A program made the position numbers and the translations under genes. From assembly GCF_008015755.1 (NCBI RefSeq), contig NZ_SSGF01000028.1, positions 1 to 62,807 on the forward strand: a DNA stretch of 62,807 nt, given 5' to 3'. Positions 1 through 7,548 of the stretch are shown in pieces. The stretch's first letter is position 1. The number at the start of each line of letters is the position of its first letter. This stretch comes from Methylophilus sp. (lineage in GTDB: Bacteria > Pseudomonadota > Gammaproteobacteria > Burkholderiales > Methylophilaceae). The notes beneath the pieces are model-generated. The model saw only the letters and a program-made list of their open reading frames with translations, was not told the DNA's origin and did not search any database.

Positions 1-47
1 GCCGCCCACTTTGACGAGCAACGCAGGAATCAAGCGGAAGCTGGGGT

Positions 48-118
48 GCATTTCTTTTGGTTACTTGTTCTTTGTGCAAGCAAAGAAAAGTAACTCGCTG
101 AAAAAGCGAAAAGAAACC
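48..118 (+). repeat. Dispersed intergenic hairpin repeat, copy 1
   Basis: The arm at 60-74 pairs with 81-94 over 14 bp, with one bulged G at 67, around the loop TGCAAG. A small TCGC/GCGA hairpin follows. The same layout recurs inverted at the right end of the window (62724-62780): a GGTTACTT start, a hairpin with CAAGCA in the loop region, then AAGTnACTCGC and a small hairpin. This suggests a dispersed, structured, non-coding repeat family. No coding potential was seen. Confidence 0.6.
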
Positions 119-182
119 TAAAAAACAACCACAAACAAGTGCGCATCAATGTCCACCCTTCAATAACTACAACAACCAATCT

Positions 183-284
183 AAAGAATAACCTTTTATT
201 GCTGTCTCACGAGCCGGGATTCCAGGCAAACGCCGTAATGACGAGGGAGTGAATATGGTTGATAGTTAAAAAGAATAACCTTTT
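183..284. repeat. 15-bp direct repeats flanking a short spacer
   Basis: AAAGAATAACCTTTT occurs at 183-197 and again at 270-284, 87 bp apart. The spacer holds a CCGGGATTCC...GTAATGACG stretch at about 214-243 that resembles a decayed copy of the common GGGATTCC/GGAATGACG intergenic repeats. The rest of 1-359 contains no gene. Confidence 0.45.
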
Positions 285-300
285 CCATCCATCCAATCAC

Positions 301-327
301 AAAAAAGGCGCACTTTTCAGCGCGCCT
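301..327 (-). terminator. Intrinsic terminator of the efflux operon
   Basis: On the minus strand the arms AGGCGC and GCGCCT (306-311 with 322-327) enclose a 10-base loop and are followed by a run of six T (301-306). It lies 33 bp past the RND pump stop codon, which is where transcription of the tetR-OMF-MFP-RND operon should end. Confidence 0.7.
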
Positions 328-359
328 AGTTTTAAACTATCTGGCAAGTCCGCAACCAT

Positions 360-3300
360 TTAAACATGCTTGCGTGCCAATCTGGCTACCCCTCTCAACC
401 ATCCCAACAAATCATCCACATAGGTATACAACACCGGAATGACCACCAGGCTGAGCAAGGTCGAGGTAATCAAACCACCAATCACGGTAATCGCCATCGG
501 CGATCTAAAGCTGGGGTCTGCACTCCAGCCCAGCGCAATCGGCATCATGCCCGCCGCCATAGCGATGGTGGTCATGATAATCGGCCGGGCGCGTTTATGG
601 CAGCCGTCGATAATGGCGTCAAATCGGCTCAATTGGCGCTCTTTGCGTGCCATGATGGTGTATTCGACCAGCAAAATAGAGTTTTTAGTCACCACGCCCA
701 TCAGCATTAACAGGCCTATCACACTCGGCATGGAGAAGCTGTTATGCGTCACCAGCAAGGCAAAGAAAGCCCCCCCCAACGATAGCGGCAACGCGCCCAG
801 AATCGTCACCGGCTGCAAGAAGTCACCAAACAGTAATACCAGCACCACATAAATACACATGACACCAATAATCATGGCGCCGCCAAAGCTGCTGAACAGT
901 TCGTTCATGCGTTTGGCATCGCCTGCTTCAAGCTGTTTGACGCTAGGTGGCAGATTTTGCATGGCAGGCAGTTGCTGCACTTCGCGCATGACTTCGCCGA
1001 TCTGGCGCTTGTTAAGCTCAATATCAAAGGTGACATTACGCATGCGGTCCATGCGGTCGATTTGTTGCGGGCCGCTACCCATACGCACGGTGGCGACGGT
1101 TTCGAGACTGACACTGCCATTGCGGGCAGGCACGCGCAGTTGAGCGATCTCTTGCAAGCTACTGCGCACGCTGGGGCCGAGCCGCACGCGGATTGGCACC
1201 TGGCGTTGTGGCAAATTCAGCTTGGGCATGATGTTGGTGAAATCACCTGCCGTCGCCACACGTATGACTTGCGCAATCGACTCTACCGTCACGCCAAGCT
1301 CTGCTGCTTTGTCGACATCGGGGATAATCTGTACTTCTGGCCGTTGCAAACTGGCGCTAGAAGTAATATTGCCAACGCCGCTTAAGGTGCGTAATTGTTG
1401 TTGCACCTGTTGGCTGGCACTGGCCAGGGCATTGGCATCATCGCTGGCCAGGGTGATTTGCAATTTTTCGCCAGACTCACCAATCCCCACCGTGACGCGC
1501 GCACCGGGCAGATTTTTCAGGCGCTCACGCAGGTCGGCCTCAATCTCTGACTGCTTTTGTTTGCGCTCGCTGCGGTCAGTGAGGCTGATGACCAAACTGC
1601 CCTTACGGACATCAGTGGTGTTTTGAGCGGCATTCGGCCCACCGCCACCGGTGCTGGCAGAACCCGCAGCACTAAACACCGCCTTGACTTCGGGATGCTG
1701 CTTGACGAGGTGTTCAGCCATTTGCACCACCTGCCGCGTTTGTGCCAAAGGCGTGCCTGGTTGCAGCTCAATATTGACCTTGGTCTGGCTGCTATCAGAA
1801 GATGGCACAAAGCCTTTGGGTAGCAGCGGCATTAAGCTCAATGAGCCGACAATAAACAGTACAAAGCCAGCCACCACGGTTTTGCGGTGTTGCAAGCACC
1901 AGCCCACCCAGCGCAAATATGCGCGCATAGAAGTAGAGTCTTGTTCCTCTTTGACCACATGCGGCTTGAGCAGATAAGCCGACATCATGGGGGTTAACAA
2001 ACGGGCGACGACCAGCGAGCCCAAAATTGCAATCGCTGCCGTGATGCCAAACTGCTTGAAAAACTTGCCCGGAATACCGCCCATAAAGGCCGTTGGCAAA
2101 AAGATGGCGACCAGCGTAAACGTGGTGGCAATCACGGCAAACCCGATTTCATCGGCGGCTTCCATCGCTGCCTGATACGGCGTTTTGCCCATGCGCAAAT
2201 GGCGCACGATGTTTTCAATCTCCACAATGGCATCATCGACCAGAATACCGACCACCAGCGCCATGGCGAGCAAGGTCAGCACGTTGAGCGAGAAGCCAAA
2301 ATACTGCATAAAAGCAAAGGTGGGGATCATAGATAAAGGCAAGGCCACCGCAGCGATAATAGTGGCGCGCCAGTCGCGCAAGAACCACCACACCACCAGA
2401 ATCGCCAGTAACGCGCCCTCATACAACAGGTGCATGGAGCCTTCGTAGTTATCTTCTACCGGCTTGACCATGTTAAAGGCTTCAATAATCTTCACCTGCG
2501 GGTGCAACTGCTCAAATTTCTGCAGCGCGGCACGCACGTCTTTGGCCACCGTGACTTCACTGGTGCCTTTGCTGCGCGTGATTTCAAAACGGATCACAGG
2601 CTTGCCGTCATAGCTCGCATAAGTGGTCCGCTCGGCGTAGGTATCCAGCACCTCGGCCACCTGCGACAACTTGATATGGCGGCCATCACCAAGCGGAATA
2701 TCGAGATTGCGTACTTCATCCGCGCTATGCAGGGCGCCCAAGGTACGTACCGACTGGATATTGTCACCAATATCGCCGCGACCGCCAGAAGCATCTTGCT
2801 GTACGCGTTTGAGCTGCGCCGAAACGTCGCTGACATCCACGCCCAAGCCGGCCATCAAGGTTGGCTCCAGATTGACCTGCACCTCGCGGTTCACACCGCC
2901 CGTGCGCGTGATTTTACCGACGCCATTGACGGCCAGCATGGCTTTGCTGACCTCGTTATCGACAAACCAGGACAGCTCGCCTTCATCCATGTTCTCCGCC
3001 GAGGCGACATAAGTGAGTATGGCATTGCCTGAGGTCGTCACTTTGGATACAGTGGGTGTGATCACAGCGGCCGGTAACTCCGAGCGCGCGCTATCCACGG
3101 CATTGCGCACCAGGTTGAGTGCTTCTTCACTCTTGGTATCAATCGTGAACTGCACCGCGATGCTGACACTGCCATCCGTGATGGTGGTAGTCATATGCTC
3201 AATGCCACCAATAGTCGCAATTTTGTCTTCAATCTTGCGCGCGACCTCGGTTTCGAGTTGTGGCGGGGCGGCGCCTTCTAGCGTCGCACTGACAGTAATG

Positions 3301-3431
3301 ACTGGCAATTCGATATCAGGAAAGTTTTGTTTGCCCAGCTGATTAAGCGCTTTGAGGCCGAGAACACTCAGCACCACAAACAGCAAAATTGCCGGCACCG
3401 GGTTACGGATGGACCAGGCCGAAAAATTCAT
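360..3431 (-). CDS. RND multidrug efflux pump, inner-membrane subunit (AcrB/HAE1 type)
   Basis: Proton-driven inner-membrane pump of a tripartite efflux system. The 1023-residue length is normal for the HAE1/AcrB family. It starts with the short cytoplasmic stretch and first membrane helix typical of RND pumps, has two large periplasmic domains, and carries the proton-relay motif GILVDDAIVEIEN near residue 395 in TM4. The region around residue 890 onward repeats the RND fold. It follows the MFP gene by 2 bp and is the last gene of the tetR-OMF-MFP-RND operon. The substrate cannot be read from the sequence. Expression probably depends on the TetR gene at the head of the operon. Confidence 0.93.
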   Translation of the reverse strand: MNFSAWSIRNPVPAILLFVVLSVLGLKALNQLGKQNFPDIELPVITVSATLEGAAPPQLETEVARKIEDKIATIGGIEHMTTTITDGSVSIAVQFTIDTKSEEALNLVRNAVDSARSELPAAVITPTVSKVTTSGNAILTYVASAENMDEGELSWFVDNEVSKAMLAVNGVGKITRTGGVNREVQVNLEPTLMAGLGVDVSDVSAQLKRVQQDASGGRGDIGDNIQSVRTLGALHSADEVRNLDIPLGDGRHIKLSQVAEVLDTYAERTTYASYDGKPVIRFEITRSKGTSEVTVAKDVRAALQKFEQLHPQVKIIEAFNMVKPVEDNYEGSMHLLYEGALLAILVVWWFLRDWRATIIAAVALPLSMIPTFAFMQYFGFSLNVLTLLAMALVVGILVDDAIVEIENIVRHLRMGKTPYQAAMEAADEIGFAVIATTFTLVAIFLPTAFMGGIPGKFFKQFGITAAIAILGSLVVARLLTPMMSAYLLKPHVVKEEQDSTSMRAYLRWVGWCLQHRKTVVAGFVLFIVGSLSLMPLLPKGFVPSSDSSQTKVNIELQPGTPLAQTRQVVQMAEHLVKQHPEVKAVFSAAGSASTGGGGPNAAQNTTDVRKGSLVISLTDRSERKQKQSEIEADLRERLKNLPGARVTVGIGESGEKLQITLASDDANALASASQQVQQQLRTLSGVGNITSSASLQRPEVQIIPDVDKAAELGVTVESIAQVIRVATAGDFTNIMPKLNLPQRQVPIRVRLGPSVRSSLQEIAQLRVPARNGSVSLETVATVRMGSGPQQIDRMDRMRNVTFDIELNKRQIGEVMREVQQLPAMQNLPPSVKQLEAGDAKRMNELFSSFGGAMIIGVMCIYVVLVLLFGDFLQPVTILGALPLSLGGAFFALLVTHNSFSMPSVIGLLMLMGVVTKNSILLVEYTIMARKERQLSRFDAIIDGCHKRARPIIMTTIAMAAGMMPIALGWSADPSFRSPMAITVIGGLITSTLLSLVVIPVLYTYVDDLLGWLRGVARLARKHV

Positions 3432-3433
3432 GT

Positions 3434-4624
3434 TTATGCCCCGCCCTTGCTCACCGTGACCACTTTAACGGTATCGCCATCGTTCAAAAAAGCACCGCCA
3501 CTGAGCACCAGCGCAGTGTCGGCGCGTAGGCCACCCAGCACTTCAATCTGTTCGCCTCGCGTGCGGCCAGTTTGCACCTTACGCTGGATCACTTTGCGCA
3601 AGCCTTGCGCATCGGCTACTGTCAGCTCAAACACATAAGCAAAGCCATCGCGGTAGGTGACGGCGCTTAACGGCACGGCCAAGCCTTGTTGCTGACCAAC
3701 GTCCACCTGGCCCTGCACATACATGCCGGGTTTGGCACTGTCTTTGGGAATATCTACATACACCAGCGCATTGCGGGTATTACTATCTACCGTGGGTGAA
3801 AGCAGGCGTACTTTACCGATCACAGCATTGGCACCCGGTAAAGTCAGACGCACTGATTGGCCTGCGTGCAAGGCAGCTTGCTGGTCAGCATTGACCTCAC
3901 CGCGCCACTCAATGCGGCTTTGACGCACCAGGCGGAACAACTCGGCACCAGCAGACACCACATTGCCTAAATTGGCAGACCGGGTTGAAATCACACCATC
4001 ATCCGGCGCCACCACTCTGGTTTGACGCAAACGGATTTTCTGGTTTTCCAGTTCTGCCTCAGACAAAGCCAAATTTGCTTTTGCCGTTTGTTCGGCGATC
4101 ACATACTCATTGATTTTTTGCGCCGATAAGGCGCCACTGTCCTTGATTTCACGGGCTCTGTCGGCGTTACTTTTTGCCTCGGCCAGGGCCGCCTTGTCAC
4201 GGTCTACCGTCGCCAGTTGTTTTTGCAAATCGGCTTTAACGGTTTCATCCGCCAGCATAACCAGCGGCTGACCTTTGCTCACTGGTGAACCAACATCGGC
4301 CAAGATTTGCTGGATACGCAAGCCAGAGATTTCTGCACTCACCAATGCCTCTTGCCAGGGAGAAATACTGCCATTCAGCACCAAGATCATCGGCCATTGC
4401 ACAATCGCCGGATGCGTGACCTCGACGCTCAGGGCAGCCTTGGCGACTGGGTTCGCGCCATTCGTTTTAGGATTGGCGGCTGGGTTAAGCCCTGTTCTGC
4501 CAGCACGTTTGTCTGCCAGTTCGGCCTGATGCAAAGGATGTTGCCAAAACCATACACTGACCCCGACCAGCAGCGCGGCGATGATTAAAAATGTGTTTTT
4601 TTTTGTCAATTTGTTTGCCATCAT
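3434..4624 (-). CDS. Efflux RND periplasmic adaptor (membrane fusion protein)
   Basis: HlyD/AcrA-type adaptor of 396 residues that links the inner-membrane pump to the outer-membrane channel. One N-terminal membrane segment (about residues 8-28) is followed by a lipoyl/biotinyl-like half (VSAEISGLRIQQIL), a helical hairpin rich in Ala, Lys and Glu, the second lipoyl half (TRVVAPDDGVIS) and a beta-barrel domain. The start is one of two adjacent ATG codons (4624 or 4621), preceded by AAGG. It is spaced 2 bp from the genes on either side, so the operon is tightly coupled. Confidence 0.9.
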   Translation of the reverse strand: MMANKLTKKNTFLIIAALLVGVSVWFWQHPLHQAELADKRAGRTGLNPAANPKTNGANPVAKAALSVEVTHPAIVQWPMILVLNGSISPWQEALVSAEISGLRIQQILADVGSPVSKGQPLVMLADETVKADLQKQLATVDRDKAALAEAKSNADRAREIKDSGALSAQKINEYVIAEQTAKANLALSEAELENQKIRLRQTRVVAPDDGVISTRSANLGNVVSAGAELFRLVRQSRIEWRGEVNADQQAALHAGQSVRLTLPGANAVIGKVRLLSPTVDSNTRNALVYVDIPKDSAKPGMYVQGQVDVGQQQGLAVPLSAVTYRDGFAYVFELTVADAQGLRKVIQRKVQTGRTRGEQIEVLGGLRADTALVLSGGAFLNDGDTVKVVTVSKGGA

Positions 4625-4626
4625 GC

Positions 4627-6072
4627 TTACCTTTTTTCCATGGGTTTGACTATAGGGTTGGCTGTTTGTCTGGTTTCCAGCCAGTCTCCCCCAAACGCCT
4701 TATACAAAGCGATCCACTGTAATACCCGATTTTTCTGTTGCGTAATCACGTTCACTTCCGCGTTGATTTTCTGGCGGCGGGCATCCTCCAGCGACAACAA
4801 ATCGAGACCGCCCGATTTCCAGTTCATTTCTGCCGCTTTAAAATATTGCCCATATAAGGCCGCACTTTCGCCTTCCGACTGCTGACGGCGTGTCGCACTG
4901 TCCAGGTTCACCAGCGCCTGTTCTACCTCTTTTACCGCATTACGCACGTTCTGCTTGTAAGTCGCCAGCAGGTTGTCAAAGGTCGCCCTATCCGCTTCGA
5001 CCGCGGCGCGGTTTGCGCCACCATCAAACAAAGGTAACTTCAGGCTGGGGCCATACGACCAGGTCTGACCACGGATCACCAAGCCATTAATGGTGGTTTG
5101 TCGATAACCAATGGAACCGGTTAAGCTGAGGCTAGGGTACAGGGCCGCCTTGCTGACGCCGATGTTGGCGCTTGCTTCAGCCAGATTACGCTCGTCCCTG
5201 ACCAAATCTGGCCTGCGCGTGAGCAGTTCGGCAGGCAGTCGCTGCACATCAAACATGGCGGGCTGCGGCAGACCCTTGCTTTGTGCCAGCACGCTGCGCA
5301 AGTCTGGCTCTGCCAAGTTGGTCAATGCCACCAACGCTTTGACCAGGCCATCACATTCCGCCTTCTGTCCGTCCAGGGTCGACTCACTGGCGCGGGTTGC
5401 CGCTTCTGCTAACGAAAGGTCCGCCATTGCGGTAAAGCCTGCGCGACTTGAAATACCGGTCAACCGTGCCGTTTCGCGACGCGAATCCATCGCCGCCTGC
5501 AATGCACCGACGGTCTCTTGGCAAGCGCGGTAATTGACATAATTGTTAGCGACCTCGGCAGCAAGGGTGATGCGGGCATCATGCCAGGCCATTTCTCTCG
5601 ACTCCAGTTGCGCTTTGGCAGCCTGCTTGCCAGACCTGATCTTGCCAAACAAATCCAGTTCCCAGCTGGCATCCAGGGTGCCTGATGCGATTTTGACCGT
5701 GCTGGCGCCTAAAGCGGCATTGGCACCCTTGCTTTCAGTGAATGATCCGGTACTGCTCAGGGTAGGCACCCCTTGCGCATAGGCTGAGCCAAGATTCGCC
5801 CGCGCTGAGCGGATATTGGATAACGCCAGCTCGAGCGAAGGGCTCTCTTTTTGTGCCTGCGTCAGCAATTGATCCAGCACCGGGTCCTTGAATTGCGCCC
5901 ACCAGTCTGTGAGGGAGGCGACTTGGCCGGCATGCGGAAGCGGCGCTTGCCACTGGGCAGGCGTTGCTGGCTGAGGCCGAATGTATTCCTCGAGTACCGA
6001 GCAACCAGCCAAGGGAACAAGCAGGCATAACCAAACCCAGTGGGGCCGCTGAATGCCATTGCGCTTATGCAT
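4627..6072 (-). CDS. Outer-membrane efflux lipoprotein (NodT/OprM family)
   Basis: TolC-like outer-membrane channel of the RND system, 481 residues. The start at 6072 (MHKRNG) is chosen because it gives a lipoprotein signal peptide ending in the lipobox LAGC. A longer reading to 6165 would only overlap tetR further. Two TolC-type coiled-coil repeats follow, with NodT signatures such as LPAELLTRRPDLVRDE and ASANIGVSKAALYPSLSLTG. The start overlaps the tetR stop by 8 bases (ATGCATAA), which suggests translational coupling. Confidence 0.9.
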   Translation of the reverse strand: MHKRNGIQRPHWVWLCLLVPLAGCSVLEEYIRPQPATPAQWQAPLPHAGQVASLTDWWAQFKDPVLDQLLTQAQKESPSLELALSNIRSARANLGSAYAQGVPTLSSTGSFTESKGANAALGASTVKIASGTLDASWELDLFGKIRSGKQAAKAQLESREMAWHDARITLAAEVANNYVNYRACQETVGALQAAMDSRRETARLTGISSRAGFTAMADLSLAEAATRASESTLDGQKAECDGLVKALVALTNLAEPDLRSVLAQSKGLPQPAMFDVQRLPAELLTRRPDLVRDERNLAEASANIGVSKAALYPSLSLTGSIGYRQTTINGLVIRGQTWSYGPSLKLPLFDGGANRAAVEADRATFDNLLATYKQNVRNAVKEVEQALVNLDSATRRQQSEGESAALYGQYFKAAEMNWKSGGLDLLSLEDARRQKINAEVNVITQQKNRVLQWIALYKAFGGDWLETRQTANPIVKPMEKR

Positions 6073-6739
6073 GCTGATGCTCCATGCCCGTGATGCCATT
6101 AAGAAATAATGCGACCACAAAATTGATATGCTCCTCGATATCCCAATCTGCTGGCAACGCGCCAAACAGGGCCTTGTTACGCGGCCCCGCGATCAGCAAT
6201 TCGCAATAGGACTCTGCTGCCTGTTTAAAATTCACTTTTGGAAATCTGTGCTGTGCCGCATAAAAAGCCAGTACTTCAGCCAACATCTGAAATAAGCGCT
6301 CAGGTCCAGCCTGCTTGATGGCCAGCGCTAATTCTGGCACATGGAAAAACTCGGAAACGCCGATGCGGTAAAATGACACCATGCGCGGCTCCAGCACGCG
6401 ATTGAGCATAAAGCGCCCAATGTTGGTCAGTATTTCCTCCAGACTATGCTGATGCAGGTCATCCAGCTGCACCATGGCAGACACATCCTGCTCCACCATC
6501 TGCGTAATGGCGGCAATCAACAAGTCATATTTGTTGTCATAGCGTTCATAAATGGTGCGGGTGGACACCCCGCAATGGGCGGCGATACGCGCCACACTGG
6601 TTTGCGTGACGCCTTCCGTCATAAAAAGCGCCAGCGCACTGCTCAGTAACTGGCTATGGCGCTCGCTGGCGGTCCCGGCTTTGGGGCGTCCCACGCGGGT
6701 TTTGGCGGTGTTTGCGGTTGTCGTATGCGCTTGCATCAT
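6065..6739 (-). CDS. TetR-family repressor of the efflux operon
   Basis: Regulator of 224 residues. A basic N-terminus (KTRVGRPKAG) leads into the TetR helix-turn-helix at about residues 28-72 (VARIAAHCGVSTRTIYERYDNK), followed by a helical ligand-binding domain. It is the first gene of the operon and overlaps the outer-membrane factor gene. A 46-bp near-perfect palindrome begins one base upstream of its start codon, so autorepression is likely. Two ATG codons in a row (6739, 6736) leave the exact start open by one codon. Confidence 0.92.
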   Translation of the reverse strand: MMQAHTTTANTAKTRVGRPKAGTASERHSQLLSSALALFMTEGVTQTSVARIAAHCGVSTRTIYERYDNKYDLLIAAITQMVEQDVSAMVQLDDLHQHSLEEILTNIGRFMLNRVLEPRMVSFYRIGVSEFFHVPELALAIKQAGPERLFQMLAEVLAFYAAQHRFPKVNFKQAAESYCELLIAGPRNKALFGALPADWDIEEHINFVVALFLNGITGMEHQHA

Positions 6740-6740
6740 C

Positions 6741-6786
6741 TTCGCTTAAAATAAAAATAAAACGTTTCATTTTTATTTTAAGCGAA
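6741..6786. promoter_or_regulatory. 46-bp near-perfect palindrome, probable TetR operator
   Basis: Perfect 18-base arms at 6741-6758 and 6769-6786 (TTCGCTTAAAATAAAAAT and its complement) surround a perfect 8-base centre, AAACGTTT (6760-6767). Only one position pair (6759/6768) is unpaired. It abuts the tetR start and covers the likely -10 box (TAAAAT, 6775-6780). It could act as an operator or as an mRNA hairpin covering the ribosome binding site. Confidence 0.75.
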
Positions 6787-6804
6787 TGATCAAAGCAATA
6801 GCAA
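6775..6804 (-). promoter_or_regulatory. Putative tetR promoter
   Basis: A -35-like TTGCTA (6799-6804) and a -10-like TAAAAT (6775-6780) are separated by 18 bases. The -10 box lies inside the outer arm of the palindrome, which would let a bound repressor block polymerase. Assigned by eye only. Confidence 0.4.
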
Positions 6805-6907
6805 GTCATTTCTTGTATGGCCCTTGTTACAAATTCGCAACGCGTCACGGCTGCTTTGCTATACTCGCAACACTTTTATTGCAGACCTTTTATTACAAAC
6901 CTTTGCC

Positions 6908-7447
6908 ATGGCCCTTAAATCCACCATTTATAAAATCGAGGTCAATATTGCTGATATGGACCGGCATTATTACCAGCAACATCATCTCACCCTGGCCAAG
7001 CACCCGTCAGAAACGGATGAGCGCCTGATGGTAAGGTTGCTGGCGTTTGCGCTGTATGCCGATGAATCACTGCTGTTTGGCAAAGGCTTGAGTGAAGACG
7101 ATGAGCCTGATCTGTGGCAAAAAGACCTGACCGGCGCAATTGAACGCTGGATATGTGTCGGCCTGCCAGATGAGCGCGAGATTCGCAAAGCCTGTGGGCG
7201 CTCGGTACACGTGGTGCAAGTGCTGTATGGCGGCAGAACCGCCGACATGTGGTGGGAGCAACACCATAAAGCCATGCTTAAACTCGATAATGTAACCGTG
7301 CTCAATCTGCCTGAGACTGAGCAACTTGCAGCAGCGGCCACACGTGGGCTCAGCATCAGTTTTACCATCCAGGATAGACAAATCCTGGTGAGTTATGAGG
7401 GCGGTAGTTTTGAGATCAGCCCGGTCTGGCTGAAAGAAGCCAGCTAA
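6908..7447 (+). CDS. yaeQ: YaeQ family protein
   Basis: Conserved cytoplasmic protein of 179 residues, matching the length of E. coli YaeQ (about 181). The fold is nuclease-like (PD-(D/E)XK superfamily), but its cellular role is not established. The start at 6908 (MALKSTIYKIEVNIADMD) is chosen because the family begins here; upstream in-frame sequence back to 6824 has no family resemblance. Internal motifs include YADESLLFGKGLSEDDEPDLW and HVVQVLYGGRTADMWW. It is transcribed divergently from the efflux operon. Confidence 0.88.
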   Translation: MALKSTIYKIEVNIADMDRHYYQQHHLTLAKHPSETDERLMVRLLAFALYADESLLFGKGLSEDDEPDLWQKDLTGAIERWICVGLPDEREIRKACGRSVHVVQVLYGGRTADMWWEQHHKAMLKLDNVTVLNLPETEQLAAAATRGLSISFTIQDRQILVSYEGGSFEISPVWLKEAS

Positions 7448-7450
7448 GTA

Positions 7451-7475
7451 AACAACCAGCATGGCTGGCTGTTTT
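7451..7475 (+). terminator. Possible terminator after yaeQ
   Basis: A 10-base arm (7451-7460) pairs with 7464-7473 with one mismatch around a three-base loop, followed by TT. It sits 4 bp after the yaeQ stop. The loop is tight and the T-run short, so this is only a possible terminator. Confidence 0.35.
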
Positions 7476-7548
7476 CAGCTTAGGTCGGATTGGAGACATA
7501 CCGCAACGCCATACTGCGCCAACACCAGCATTCACAACTGGCAGGGCG

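Noticed and set aside
2430..3032. 200-codon open frame on the plus strand inside the RND gene
   Set aside because: It is antisense to a well-supported RND pump with clear motifs. No ribosome site or family resemblance.
6073..6165. N-terminal extension of the outer-membrane factor
   Set aside because: It lies wholly within tetR and would place the lipoprotein signal about 30 residues inside the protein.
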